Origin: Micavibrio sp. | GTDB taxonomy: Bacteria; Pseudomonadota; Alphaproteobacteria; Micavibrionales; Micavibrionaceae | Reading direction: 5' to 3' | Length of the DNA stretch: 57,189 nucleotides | Assembly (NCBI GenBank): GCA_012960155.1 | Contig: DUBU01000001.1 | Location: 1 to 57,189, forward strand | In this document: piece after piece, positions 25,415 to 34,684 of the stretch | How positions within the stretch are numbered: position 1 is the stretch's first letter | Layout: every line of letters begins with the position of its first letter | Program-made: the position numbers and the translations under genes | Notes under the pieces: model-generated | The model's input: only the letters and a program-made list of their open reading frames with translations | Told to the model about the DNA's origin: nothing | Databases searched by the model: none

Positions 25415-26512
25415 TTAATTGTCCATTACGTTTTTAAAAATTTCATGACCAATTTCACCAAGAGGAAGAATAGTATTACACAATCCTGCATGGGCAACGG
25501 CCCCGGGCATACCCCAGACAACGCTGGTTTTCTCATCTTGTGCGATGATAATGCCACCTTCATCAGCCAGCAGTTTAAAAGAATTTAATCCGTCATTACC
25601 CATACCAGTCAGCATTACCCCCAATACTCGATTACCATACAATGATACGGCACTGCGCATCATTGGGTCGACGGACGGTTTACAGTAATTCTCGGGCGCG
25701 CCATCTTTGATGTTAATGCTAACGCTACGGTCTTCATTGCGCTGCAGCTCCATATGAAATCCGCCTGGCGCCACATAGACATGGCCTTTTTCAAGGAGCA
25801 TACCTTGCGCACCTTCATGAGCGGGAAGTCCGCAATTCTGTTCGATATGCTGTGCCAGCAGCTTTGTGAACGTCGCAGGCATATGCTGTGTAATTACAAT
25901 CGGCACGCGCAGTTCTTTAAGGTGCTTCAATACATCAAATAAAGCCTGCGGGCCGCCCGTTGAGCTTCCTATGGCGACTAGCGCTGTTGGAAGCTTTGCA
26001 GGCGGCTTGGGACGCAGCAAGACATTGCCGTCATTCTTATGCGTGGCGTGGTATTGGGGCACAGTCTTTTTAAGCTTATGACGTCCCAGACTTTTAACCG
26101 TCTGAAGCAGCTTTGTCTGAAATTCTGCAGCGCCGCCCATTTCCGATGTGGACGTTGGCTTGACTAGACAGTCTGTTGCACCGAGCGCCAGAGCTTTCAT
26201 TGAAATATCTGCACCCTTAACACTCAGCGTAGAGCATATCAGCACTTTGGCCTTAGGGCAGTGTTCATGAATAAGGGGTAGGGCGGTCAGACCGTCCATA
26301 ATCGGCATTTCAATGTCCAGAATAATTACATCAGGCGCTGCTTTCTCCAGCGCGTTTAGGGCAGCCTCACCGTTATGAGATGACGCAACAATGACTATGT
26401 CGGGATCTTTTTCAAGTTCGCGTCCGATAAGACCACGAATAACAGCAGAATCGTCAACCAGCATCACGCGGATTTTGCCGTCAGTATTCGCCGCGGGGGC
26501 TATGTCGGGCAT
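25415..26512 (-). CDS. cheB: chemotaxis response regulator protein-glutamate methylesterase CheB
   Basis: 365 aa: N-terminal receiver (VMLVDDSAVIRGLIGRELEK, phospho-acceptor in VIILDIEMPIMDG) and C-terminal methylesterase with catalytic Ser in AIGSSTGGPQAL, His in ITQHMPATF and Asp in GVMLTGMGNDG. It demethylates receptors when phosphorylated by CheA. Gap to cheY is 25 bases. Confidence 0.96.
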   Translation of the reverse strand: MPDIAPAANTDGKIRVMLVDDSAVIRGLIGRELEKDPDIVIVASSHNGEAALNALEKAAPDVIILDIEMPIMDGLTALPLIHEHCPKAKVLICSTLSVKGADISMKALALGATDCLVKPTSTSEMGGAAEFQTKLLQTVKSLGRHKLKKTVPQYHATHKNDGNVLLRPKPPAKLPTALVAIGSSTGGPQALFDVLKHLKELRVPIVITQHMPATFTKLLAQHIEQNCGLPAHEGAQGMLLEKGHVYVAPGGFHMELQRNEDRSVSINIKDGAPENYCKPSVDPMMRSAVSLYGNRVLGVMLTGMGNDGLNSFKLLADEGGIIIAQDEKTSVVWGMPGAVAHAGLCNTILPLGEIGHEIFKNVMDN

Positions 26513-26537
26513 AATGAAAAGGCCTCCGCCCTCTATG

Positions 26538-26903
26538 TTACATCAGGCCGACTTGTACAAACTTGGATTTCAGAATATCGCTGTCAAAAGGCTTCATGAT
26601 GTATTCATTCGCGCCTGCATCGACAGCCCGTTTGATGTGGTTCATATCGTTTTCTGTCGTACAGAACATGACCACAGGCTCCTCGCCGTGTTCCATCATC
26701 CGCAGCTTCTCCAGAAACTCGATACCACTCATGACAGGCATATTCCAATCCAGCAGGATGACGTCCGGCATTTTGGATTTGCAGTGTTCGAAAGCTTTTT
26801 GTCCGTTTTCAGCCTCTTCGCAGGTAAAACCCAGATCATTCAGGATGCGGCAGGCAACCTTGCGAACGACACGGCTATCATCAACTATAAGACAGGACTT
26901 CAA
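26538..26903 (-). CDS. cheY: chemotaxis response regulator CheY
   Basis: Single receiver domain of 121 aa: CLIVDDSRVVRK, phospho-Asp in VILLDWNMPVMSG, Thr in VVMFCTTENDM, Lys in EYIMKPFDS. The start is TTG at 26903: it has GGAGAG five bases upstream and gives the normal CheY N-terminus. The longer frame to 26978 overlaps the end of cheW and is not family-like. In the cell it would carry the signal from CheA to the flagellar motor or another output. Confidence 0.93.
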   Translation of the reverse strand: MKSCLIVDDSRVVRKVACRILNDLGFTCEEAENGQKAFEHCKSKMPDVILLDWNMPVMSGIEFLEKLRMMEHGEEPVVMFCTTENDMNHIKRAVDAGANEYIMKPFDSDILKSKFVQVGLM

Positions 26904-26958
26904 TCTAACTCTCCAATTCAAAAGGATCTTGCGGTAAGCGGAATGACTGTGCTCGGAA

Positions 26959-27458
26959 TTACGAGCCGCCAACTCCATTTAAGAGCATAGGCACATCCAG
27001 CACAACCAGTAATTTTCGTCCAGACGGTATATGCCGGCACTGATCTCGCGCCATACAGGGTCTAGTGTTGCAGGATTGCTCTCATAAGAATCATTGTTCA
27101 GACCAATTACATCGCCCACACGATCAATAATCAGGCTGTAAAGCTCACCATCATGCTCGACGACAACGCTCATATTCTGTGTGCGTATTTCCGCAGGGGG
27201 CAGGCCAAGGCGGCAGCGCACATCAATCGCCGTGACGATGCGGCCTCGCAGATTTAACGCGCCAGCCACAGCGGGCGGGGCAAGCGGAATCTTGGTAACC
27301 TTCTGCTCACCCAGAACATCTTGAACTTGCAATACAGGAATACCGAAAATCTGGTCGGCAATATGAATGGTAAGATAATCAGTGCTCAGCTCACTCGAAA
27401 GTAGGCCGTTTAGCGTATCCTGAATGTCATTTGCGGGTGTCGGTGTCATCGTGCTCAT
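26959..27458 (-). CDS. cheW: chemotaxis adaptor CheW, with an apparent frameshift near its 3' end
   Basis: The frame gives a CheW (YLTIHIADQIFGIPVLQVQD, ALNLRGRIVTAIDVRCRLGL, SLIIDRVGDVIGL) that runs well until GIYRLD and then ends in WLCWMCLCS with a stop at 26979. In the next frame the following codons read KLLVVLDVPMLLNGVGGS with a stop at 26959, exactly the expected last strand and helix of CheW. One base appears to be missing in the string GACGAAAATT (about 27013-27020); GACGGAAAA would restore it. Start overlaps the cheA stop by four bases (ATGA) with GGGGAGG upstream. The coordinates given are for the restored gene. Confidence 0.9.
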
Positions 27459-30097
27459 AAGGCCTCCCCATAATCTTTGCGCGCCTCAGAAAAGGTCTCT
27501 GACAATGTATCCAGCAGTGAATCACGGTCAAACTTGGCGATGTAGCTATGGAAGCCCGCTTGTATCCCTTTGTTTACATCATGCTGCGATGTATGAGAGG
27601 ACAGTGCGACAAGCGGAATATTCTGCCATTTATCCTGACGGCGCAGTTCTTCGGCGAACTCGATGCCGCTCATTTCCGGCATTTCGATATCACTCAAGAT
27701 GATATCGAACTCATGATCCTGATCACACAGTTCCAGTGCCTCTGCCGCGCTGCCTGTTGTGGTGACATCATAACCTGCGACTTTCAGTAGAGGAGTCAGC
27801 ATATTGCGGAAAAATGGGCTGTCTTCAACCAGCAAGACGCGCTTGGTATCGTCAATATGACCGTGACTATTAAGTGTCTTTTTCGCGCGGCTGTTATACC
27901 AGCCGCTATCTATATGTTGCAAAAAATAGGACACATTTACGATATCCGTGGTCTTGCCGTGAATGATGGCGCTGCCTAGCATTTTGTCAATGGCACTGGT
28001 GATCTTGATGTCCAGATGGTGCTCTGTGATATCTATGATGCTATCAACCACCAACCCCATGGATTTGTTCCCGTCCGAGAAGACCAGAACAGGGCGCATC
28101 GCTACGTTTTCAAACGTAATTGAACTGTCGTAAGCCAGCAGCGGCATTAGATTTCCGCGATACTGAACGACCATCTTGTCATTGGCGTATTCTACATCTG
28201 CGGCTTTGATCTCTTCCAAGCGGGAAACCAGCTCTAGCGGCACAGCCTTAGGTGCGCCGGGGCCGGCTTTGAAGAGAAGCAGGGATGTCTTATCCTGCGC
28301 GCGGCTTTCGGCGCGCTGGGCAGCGTCATTATCATTGCGCTCTGCCATATCAATATCCCCTGTTGATTTGGCAATTCCCGCAGGGTCAAGGATCATAATG
28401 ACTGTTCCGTCACCCAGAATGGTGTTGCCCGAGAACATATCTATATTCCTCAGCATATTCGCCACAGGCTTCACAACGATCTCTTCGGTATCAAAGACTT
28501 TATCTACGATCACGCCAAACATATATGACCCGACTTGCGTTACGACGATATATTTGCCGTTATAATTGTTGGTCGGCTCTTTAACTTGCTCGTCTTCCGC
28601 CGCTGCGGAAGGGGAGTGTGGCGTTACTATTTTTAAAAGCTCCTGCAAGGATACCAGTGGCAGTAAATTATCGCGAAGCCTGAAAACAGGCGTGCCCTTA
28701 ATGGTCTCAATACGGTTCTCGCCATCAACTGATGTCATGACCAGCTCTTTAACGGCTAGCTGCGGAATGGCAAAGCGCTCGCTACCTGACTCAACAATCA
28801 GTGCAGATACAATTGCTAGCGTTAACGGGATTTTGATCTGGATCGTTGTGCCTTGGCCTTCAACCGATTTCAAATCAATAGAGCCGCCAATTTTCTCGAT
28901 ATTCGTGCGCACGACATCCATGCCGACACCGCGCCCTGAAACCGAAGTAATCGTCTCAGCTGTCGAAAAGCCCGGTTTGAAGATGAATTGCTGCAATTGC
29001 AGATCGCTAAGATTTTCAATTTCTTCTTCTGTCGCCAGCTTGTTTTTAAGGACTTTATCTTTGATCTTCTGGGTAGACAGGCCGCGCCCGTCATCGGCGA
29101 TCTCGATAATAATATGGCCGCCTTCATGGTAAGAATTCAGCCTGATATGTCCTGTCTCGGGCTTGCCCATGGCGGTACGTTCGGATGGTAGTTCTATGCC
29201 GTGATCTGCTGAGTTGCGGACCATATGGGTGAGGGGGTCTTTAATCAATTCCAGAACCTGACGGTCAAGCTCTGTATCCTGACCTTTCATATCCAGCTCT
29301 ATCTTCTTGTTGAGTTCATTGCATATGTCGCGAATAATGCGTGGCAGTTTACTCCATGCATTGCCGACAGGCTGCATGCGCGTCTTCATAACGCCTTCTT
29401 GCAGATCGGATACTACGTGGTTCAAGCGTTGCAAAGGTGCTGTGAAGGAATCATCGTTACTGCTACGCATAATTTGCAGTAGCTGGTTACGGGTCAAAAC
29501 CAGTTCGCTTACCAGTGTCATCAGGTTTTCCAGCACATCGACATTCACGCGCAGGGACTGGTTGGCTATGGCGGACTCTCGTGCTTTTTGCGGTTCTGTG
29601 CCGCCTGAAGATTCAGTTTTTTTTACAGCTTCCTCGGCGACATCATCATCGCTGTCTTCATCCAGATCAGGAATAGCGAAGGCGGCTGCGAGTTCTTCAT
29701 TAGTCGTTGTCTCAACGCCGCCATCTTCTAGGACAGAGGCCAGCTTGTTGATCAGTTCGCTATCATCGCCTTTGGGTTCTTTACCAGTGACTTCAATCTC
29801 GCCGACTATATATTTAATACGGTCTAGTGATTCGAAAATCAGGCTGACATATTCCGGTGTAACTTCCAGCGCGCCGTCGCGGAACAGACCCAATACATCT
29901 TCGGCTTTATGCGCAACACCTTCCAGACGGCTCAGGCCGATAAAGCCACACGTGCCTTTAACAGTATGGATGACACGGAAAATTTTAGAGAGTAATTCTT
30001 TGTCATTCGGGTCTTGCTCGAGCTTCACCAGATCCACATCGAGCTCTTCCAAACTCTCGTTGGTTTCGGTCAGAAATTCTGCAATCAGATCATCCAT
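27455..30097 (-). CDS. cheA: hybrid chemotaxis histidine kinase CheA with two CheW-like domains and a receiver
   Basis: 880 aa from the ATG at 30097, which has GGGGAG at seven bases; the frame extends to 30151 but without a ribosome site. Order: Hpt P1 (phospho-His in IHTVKGTCGF, ~residue 45), an acidic linker (~130-190) with no recognisable P2 domain, dimerisation P3, HATPase P4 (HMVRNSADHGIE, IADDGRGLS, GRGVGMDVVR), CheW-like P5 (~435-560), a second CheW-like domain (~600-740), and a C-terminal receiver (RVLLVEDSPFF, ILSDIEMPEMSGIEF). The receiver may act as a phosphate sink or an internal regulator. Confidence 0.95.
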   Translation of the reverse strand: MDDLIAEFLTETNESLEELDVDLVKLEQDPNDKELLSKIFRVIHTVKGTCGFIGLSRLEGVAHKAEDVLGLFRDGALEVTPEYVSLIFESLDRIKYIVGEIEVTGKEPKGDDSELINKLASVLEDGGVETTTNEELAAAFAIPDLDEDSDDDVAEEAVKKTESSGGTEPQKARESAIANQSLRVNVDVLENLMTLVSELVLTRNQLLQIMRSSNDDSFTAPLQRLNHVVSDLQEGVMKTRMQPVGNAWSKLPRIIRDICNELNKKIELDMKGQDTELDRQVLELIKDPLTHMVRNSADHGIELPSERTAMGKPETGHIRLNSYHEGGHIIIEIADDGRGLSTQKIKDKVLKNKLATEEEIENLSDLQLQQFIFKPGFSTAETITSVSGRGVGMDVVRTNIEKIGGSIDLKSVEGQGTTIQIKIPLTLAIVSALIVESGSERFAIPQLAVKELVMTSVDGENRIETIKGTPVFRLRDNLLPLVSLQELLKIVTPHSPSAAAEDEQVKEPTNNYNGKYIVVTQVGSYMFGVIVDKVFDTEEIVVKPVANMLRNIDMFSGNTILGDGTVIMILDPAGIAKSTGDIDMAERNDNDAAQRAESRAQDKTSLLLFKAGPGAPKAVPLELVSRLEEIKAADVEYANDKMVVQYRGNLMPLLAYDSSITFENVAMRPVLVFSDGNKSMGLVVDSIIDITEHHLDIKITSAIDKMLGSAIIHGKTTDIVNVSYFLQHIDSGWYNSRAKKTLNSHGHIDDTKRVLLVEDSPFFRNMLTPLLKVAGYDVTTTGSAAEALELCDQDHEFDIILSDIEMPEMSGIEFAEELRRQDKWQNIPLVALSSHTSQHDVNKGIQAGFHSYIAKFDRDSLLDTLSETFSEARKDYGEAL

Positions 30098-30199
30098 GAC
30101 TGTCTCCCCGACAACATTTACATGCTTTTCTTGCTCTACAAGCGTAAGCACGATGATAGCGCATAATTCTTAATAATTTTAGTGGTTTCAAAAACTTAG

Positions 30200-30241
30200 C
30201 ATACGATCATATTCTCTTTCCTTAGGAAAAGAGAGCGTATG
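30200..30241. other. long hairpin between chpT and cheA
   Basis: CATACG (30200-30205) pairs with CGTATG (30236-30241), and CTCTTTCC (30214-30221) with GGAAAAGAG (30225-30233, one bulge). On the minus strand TTTTT follows after about five bases, so it may partly terminate transcription from chpT or mark an RNA-processing site. Confidence 0.45.
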
Positions 30242-30260
30242 GAGTCTATGTTGCCAGTGC

Positions 30261-30902
30261 TTAGGGGTAACGCAGGCTAAACACAACTTGTGTTTGCGAG
30301 TTTTCTGAGATCGATAGGCCGTACTGGTAATTCTTTGCCAATAGCCCGATTGCGAATGGATGTACCAGACGCGGGTCCAGATCATTCGGATCCAGTTTTA
30401 AGGCCAGCGCGTCTTCGACTTGCGGTCTGACCAGCGTATCTGTCGCTGTGGCTACAACCTGAACTTCATTGGCACCGCCGGCACGCACTGTCACATTGCC
30501 GCCCTTAGGCAGACATTCCTGCGCCAGCATCAATGTACCCATCAACAGTTTGCAAAACGCGTCGGGGCGCTCTTCAAAACCAAGATTGGCATGCGGATCC
30601 CAGTCCTGTGTGATCTTGCCATCGGCTGTAATCAAATCTGAAAACGCTTTGTGCACGTCTTCGGGTTTGATGTTAGGGTCACGACCACCTGCGCCGTATG
30701 CCATGCGGAAAGCCAGCAGCTTGGCCGACGCCATGCTCGCGCTGTGCGCCAGAAGCTCGATGGCTTCTTCGCCCGCATCGGGGCCCATTTCTTGCAGAAA
30801 TTCTACACCGTTATGAACAGCGCCCACGGGGCTGATAATGTCGTGGCAAATGCGTGATGCCAGCAACTCAAGGATCGTAGTATCAAATGCTTCTGTGCTC
30901 AT
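30261..30902 (-). CDS. chpT: ChpT-type histidine phosphotransferase
   Basis: 213 aa from ATG 30902 (an alternative at 30953 would overlap pgm by 23 bases). The hallmark is ELLASRICHDIISPVGAVHN with the phospho-accepting His, followed by a degenerate GHKL-like second half (NLGFEERPDAF, GLLAKNYQYGLSIS). In Caulobacter ChpT passes phosphate from CckA to CtrA and CpdR, the master cell-cycle branch. Here the gene directly precedes the chemotaxis operon, so it might also shuttle phosphate to a Che response regulator, which is inference. Confidence 0.88.
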   Translation of the reverse strand: MSTEAFDTTILELLASRICHDIISPVGAVHNGVEFLQEMGPDAGEEAIELLAHSASMASAKLLAFRMAYGAGGRDPNIKPEDVHKAFSDLITADGKITQDWDPHANLGFEERPDAFCKLLMGTLMLAQECLPKGGNVTVRAGGANEVQVVATATDTLVRPQVEDALALKLDPNDLDPRLVHPFAIGLLAKNYQYGLSISENSQTQVVFSLRYP

Positions 30903-30930
30903 ATTTGTGTCTTCGCTAATGTTGTCTTGT

Positions 30931-32364
30931 TTATTTCGGGAAAGAAACGCCATAACCGATCTTTTGAACCTCCGTACTGACCATGTTTTTTAACTCTTCA
31001 AGTGCTTCAAGGCTATTAGCCTCTACGCGCGTAACCAATACGTTCTGTGTATTGGAGGCACGCAGCAGCCACCAGCCATGCTCGTTGCTGACGCGGATGC
31101 CGTCGATCTCGCTGATCGCAAAGCCTTCTTGGTAGTCGGCCTTAACTGTCTCTATAAGTTTTTCAACAAGCGCGAACTTCTCGCTCTCTTCAACTTCAAT
31201 GCGCACCTCAGGCGTATTGTGAAGTTGTGGTAAGTGATCTGTTAAGCGGGACAGGGGGCCTTCTTCGCTGTAAACTTCGTTCATCAGGCGAATTGCGCAA
31301 TATGTGGCATCATCAAATCCGTACCATTTGTCGCCAAAGAAGATATGACCGCTTAACTCGCCTGCAAGAGGCGCACGTGTCTGTGCCATCTTGTCTTTGA
31401 TCAGCGAGTGGCCTGTCTTCCACATAATCGGCTGGCCGCCAAGGCGTTCAATTTCATCGAACAGAACCTGACTGCATTTAATGTCGCCAATAATCGGCGC
31501 GCCTTTGCGCTCTTCCAGAATTTCGCGCGCATAGATTGCCAGCAACATATCACAGCGCAGTACGCGCCCTTGCTCGTCAACAACACCGATGCGGTCGCCA
31601 TCGCCATCAAAGGCAATGCCAAAATCACAATTTTGCTCTGTGACGACCTTGATTAAATCTTGCAGATTTTCATCAACTGTCGGGTCAGGGTGGTGGTTAG
31701 GGAACGTGCCGTCAATATCCTCGTACAACAGGATGTGCTCACCGGGCAGCTGTGCCGTCAGCTGTTTAACAATATCACCTGTAGCGCCGTTACCGCAGTC
31801 CCAAGCGATCTTGATCGTATCAGGTGCGCCGTCAAAATCGCGTAGCAAACGGGCAATGTAATTCTCGACAACATCTGTTTCACGCACACTACCTTCACCA
31901 CTTTCGTAATCGCCGTGGGAAGCAATATAGCCAAGCTCCTGGATCATCTCGCCGAAGACAGGTGTGCTTTGTAGCGTCATTTTGAAGCCATTATATTCGG
32001 CCGGGTTATGGGAGCCTGTCACCATAATGCCGCCATCGGCCATATGATCTTTAACAGCAAAGTAAAGCATGGGGGACGGGCCGCGTCCGACATTCTCTGC
32101 GATCAGGCCTGTGTCAACCAGACCTTGAATAACAGCAGCCGCGTATTCGGGCGAAGTCTCGCGTCCGTCATAGCCAACGCAGACTTGAGAGCCGCCGCGG
32201 CGCTTGACCAATGTGCCGAACGAACGGCCAACGGCATAGGCATCTTCTACATTTAGAGATTCACCAACACGACCACGAATATCATATTCACGCAGGATTT
32301 CAGGGTTAAAGATATGCCCCTTTCCCGCGTTTGCAGTATTAAGCTGAGAGGGCATACTCATCAT
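30931..32364 (-). CDS. phosphomannomutase/phosphoglucomutase
   Basis: 477 aa alpha-D-phosphohexomutase. Catalytic serine in MVTGSHNPAEYNG, metal loop FDGDGDRIGVVD, sugar-binding GELSGHIFFGDKW and phosphate-binding RASNTQNVLVTRVE. It interconverts hexose 6- and 1-phosphates, feeding GalU next door (UDP-glucose) or GDP-mannose pathways. Start overlaps the galU end. ATG codons at 32364, 32361 and 32355 are all possible; AAAGGAA favours the last two. Confidence 0.93.
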   Translation of the reverse strand: MMSMPSQLNTANAGKGHIFNPEILREYDIRGRVGESLNVEDAYAVGRSFGTLVKRRGGSQVCVGYDGRETSPEYAAAVIQGLVDTGLIAENVGRGPSPMLYFAVKDHMADGGIMVTGSHNPAEYNGFKMTLQSTPVFGEMIQELGYIASHGDYESGEGSVRETDVVENYIARLLRDFDGAPDTIKIAWDCGNGATGDIVKQLTAQLPGEHILLYEDIDGTFPNHHPDPTVDENLQDLIKVVTEQNCDFGIAFDGDGDRIGVVDEQGRVLRCDMLLAIYAREILEERKGAPIIGDIKCSQVLFDEIERLGGQPIMWKTGHSLIKDKMAQTRAPLAGELSGHIFFGDKWYGFDDATYCAIRLMNEVYSEEGPLSRLTDHLPQLHNTPEVRIEVEESEKFALVEKLIETVKADYQEGFAISEIDGIRVSNEHGWWLLRASNTQNVLVTRVEANSLEALEELKNMVSTEVQKIGYGVSFPK

Positions 32365-33253
32365 TTCCTTTGATATGCTTTTTCAGGATCTCGCGCACTT
32401 GATCGCCGATCTCGGGATCCGCAAGGCCAAAAGCCAGATTTGTTTCAATAAAGCCAAGGCGCGTGCCGCAGTCATAGCGCTGGCCTTCATAGCGGAAGCC
32501 ATGTAATGGCTCGCTACCGATCATTTTTACGATCGCGTCCGTAAGCTGAATTTCACCGCCTGCACCTGTTTCAAAGGCAGAGAGATGATTGAAAATTTCA
32601 GGCTGCAAAATATAGCGTCCCATAATTGCAAGGCGAGAAGGGGCCTGCTCAGGGTCGGGCTTTTCGACCAAGTTTTTGACCTTCACTGTGCGGCCATTAT
32701 CTTCTTCGATATCGATAATACCGTAACGGGCGGTATCTTCTTTGGTGACCTCGGTTGTTGCAACAATGTTGCCGCCCCATTCGTTGTAGGCCTCAACCAT
32801 CTGCGCAAGGCAGCTCTTCTTGGCAAGGAATACATCGTCAGGCAGGATCACGGCAAAGGGCTCGTTGCCGACAAGTTTATGGGCGCACCAGATGGCATGA
32901 CCAAGGCCGAGCGCTTTGGGTTGGCGCGTCAGGAACAGCTTGCCCGCAGGCATTTCACTCTCGCGCACTTTGGCGAGCATATCTTGCTTGTTACGGGACT
33001 CTAGAACCTGTTCAAGTTCGGGCTGGAAATCAAAATGTTCTTCCAACATTTCTTTCTGGCGACCAGTAACAAAGATAAACTCTTCGATACCTGCCTCGCG
33101 CGCTTCTTCAAAGGCGTGCTGGATCAGCGGCCTGTCATTCAGCGGCAACATTTCTTTTGGCAAGACTTTGGTTGCGGGAAGAAAACGTGTGCCCAGACCG
33201 GCAACCGGAAAAACGGCTTTGCGAACAGGGCGATGATTGGTCTGATTACTCAT
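32339..33253 (-). CDS. galU: UTP-glucose-1-phosphate uridylyltransferase
   Basis: 304 aa from ATG 33253, the usual GalU length; the open frame to 33295 adds a non-homologous leader. Nucleotide-binding FPVAGLGTRFLPATKVLPKE, catalytic/uracil site LPDDVFLA, and LVEKPDPEQAPS are as expected. Makes UDP-glucose for surface polysaccharide and lipid glycosylation. Overlaps the mutase gene by 26 bases, consistent with coupled expression of the two consecutive enzymes. Confidence 0.96.
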   Translation of the reverse strand: MSNQTNHRPVRKAVFPVAGLGTRFLPATKVLPKEMLPLNDRPLIQHAFEEAREAGIEEFIFVTGRQKEMLEEHFDFQPELEQVLESRNKQDMLAKVRESEMPAGKLFLTRQPKALGLGHAIWCAHKLVGNEPFAVILPDDVFLAKKSCLAQMVEAYNEWGGNIVATTEVTKEDTARYGIIDIEEDNGRTVKVKNLVEKPDPEQAPSRLAIMGRYILQPEIFNHLSAFETGAGGEIQLTDAIVKMIGSEPLHGFRYEGQRYDCGTRLGFIETNLAFGLADPEIGDQVREILKKHIKGNDEYALSA

Positions 33254-33334
33254 AAAGCATTTACGTTTGTTAATCCTGACCCAAATGATTGGCATAGAAA
33301 ACGTCGCATTTCAAGCCATAGCGACGGCAACGGG

Positions 33335-33790
33335 CTATTTGTCCAGCAATACATCCCGCGCTTGATTAAGCTTCTTGGCCATCCAGGCAGAGCCTTCCTG
33401 ATCAGGGTGAACCTTTTTCATCAGGCGTTTATGCGCGCTTCTGATCTCGTCCTCAGGCGGCGTACCGCTAAGGCCGAGAACATCAAGTGCTTTGGTTTTT
33501 GTCATTTCTGCAAGGGCGGCTTCATTCGGCGGTGGTGTTTGTGCGGTCTCTTCTTTGTGCTTGTTCTTATTGTGATACCAGCTCAGCGCAATCGGCCATA
33601 ATGCAGCAAGTAGACCCACAGCAGCAGGCAAACGTCCGGTCACGGCTAGATAAAACAGCGCCACGCACAGTACAACAAAACCCGCAACCATAAACATCGC
33701 GGAGATCTGCTTGATGCTCGCATTCAAAAAGAAACGGTACAGGCCGATAACCCCGATCAGAAATCCGATGCCTAGAATAATAAAATGCAT
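33335..33790 (-). CDS. membrane-anchored DnaJ-domain protein (TIM14/DjlA-like)
   Basis: 151 aa. Two membrane helices (~3-20 and 31-52, perhaps a third ~58-70) precede a C-terminal J domain with the HPD tripeptide in RLMKKVHPDQEGS (~125-137). Such proteins recruit DnaK to the inner membrane. The start is two bases from the mipZ stop and so the pair is likely translationally coupled; galU follows about 80 bases on. Confidence 0.85.
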   Translation of the reverse strand: MHFIILGIGFLIGVIGLYRFFLNASIKQISAMFMVAGFVVLCVALFYLAVTGRLPAAVGLLAALWPIALSWYHNKNKHKEETAQTPPPNEAALAEMTKTKALDVLGLSGTPPEDEIRSAHKRLMKKVHPDQEGSAWMAKKLNQARDVLLDK

Positions 33791-33792
33791 AT

Positions 33793-34644
33793 TTACAAGT
33801 CTTTCGTGTTCTTAGGGGGCGTAGCGTAACCCATTTTACGCTCTGGCGCGATGGCTTGTATCAGCTGGCGCACTTCCTGACGCGCTTTTATTTGTGACAG
33901 TGTCAGGGATTGGTTGAAGTCTTTTAAATCTAAAAGCGTAAGCCCTTGTGCAAACAGCTCGCGGAAAATAACGCGCTCACCAAAGCCATGGACATTGCGA
34001 AAACCGCAGAGCAGGGCGATCTCATCCAGCAGATTACCCACCAGTTCCTTGTTCTTGGCTTTGTGGTGTGTCAGACGGTTGCGCATGACGATCCAGTCAA
34101 TATCCTGTCCTTGATCGCGGCGATCCTGACGCTGCTCTTGAACCATGACGGCATATACAGACAGGCCTTCAACTTCATTATTACCATTGATATGCGCCAG
34201 TAGATCAAGGTCCAGTAAGCTGTCATTCATAGGCGTTACCAGCGTGTCGGCTTTGCCATGCGCAAGACGGCTTAAATAGGAATCCGTTCCGGGAGTATCA
34301 ATCACAACAAAGTCGCAGCTCACTTGCAATTCGTTGAGTGCCATGGATAAAAACGCTTCTTCCTCGGCGCGGCGCTCTTTGATGTCCTCACTGCGGCTGC
34401 GTTCGATCGGCATATGCAGCGGGCAGGGCACGCTATGCTCTGTTTGGGCGTTGTAGCTCCAGCGGTTTTTCATGTAACGCGTGAAGGTGCCTTGGCGCGC
34501 GTCCAGATCAATCGTACCAACCTTGTAGCCAAGGCGCAGCAAGGCAATAGCAACGTGCATCGCAGATGTCGATTTGCCCGAACCGCCTTTTTCGTTACCA
34601 AAGACGATGATATGCGCAGCTCTGTTTGTTTTTTCTGATACCAT
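33793..34644 (-). CDS. mipZ: division plane positioning ATPase MipZ
   Basis: 283 aa, ParA/MinD superfamily. The deviant Walker A is FGNEKGGSGKSTSAMHVAIA, Walker A' IDLDARQGTFTRYMKNR, Walker B FVVIDTPGTDSYLS. The N-terminal HIIVFGNEKGG and the RQGTFTRYMKNR block are diagnostic for alphaproteobacterial MipZ, which forms a bipolar gradient with ParB and inhibits FtsZ. It heads the leftward run of genes and is divergent, with a 40-base gap, from the aminopeptidase. Confidence 0.94.
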   Translation of the reverse strand: MVSEKTNRAAHIIVFGNEKGGSGKSTSAMHVAIALLRLGYKVGTIDLDARQGTFTRYMKNRWSYNAQTEHSVPCPLHMPIERSRSEDIKERRAEEEAFLSMALNELQVSCDFVVIDTPGTDSYLSRLAHGKADTLVTPMNDSLLDLDLLAHINGNNEVEGLSVYAVMVQEQRQDRRDQGQDIDWIVMRNRLTHHKAKNKELVGNLLDEIALLCGFRNVHGFGERVIFRELFAQGLTLLDLKDFNQSLTLSQIKARQEVRQLIQAIAPERKMGYATPPKNTKDL

Positions 34645-34684
34645 GACTTAGAATATCGGCAGAACACCATCAGGGAATTACATT

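Noticed and set aside
28566-30173. Long rightward open frames opposite cheA
   Set aside because: Ser/Thr/Arg-rich translations characteristic of antisense frames to a coding gene.
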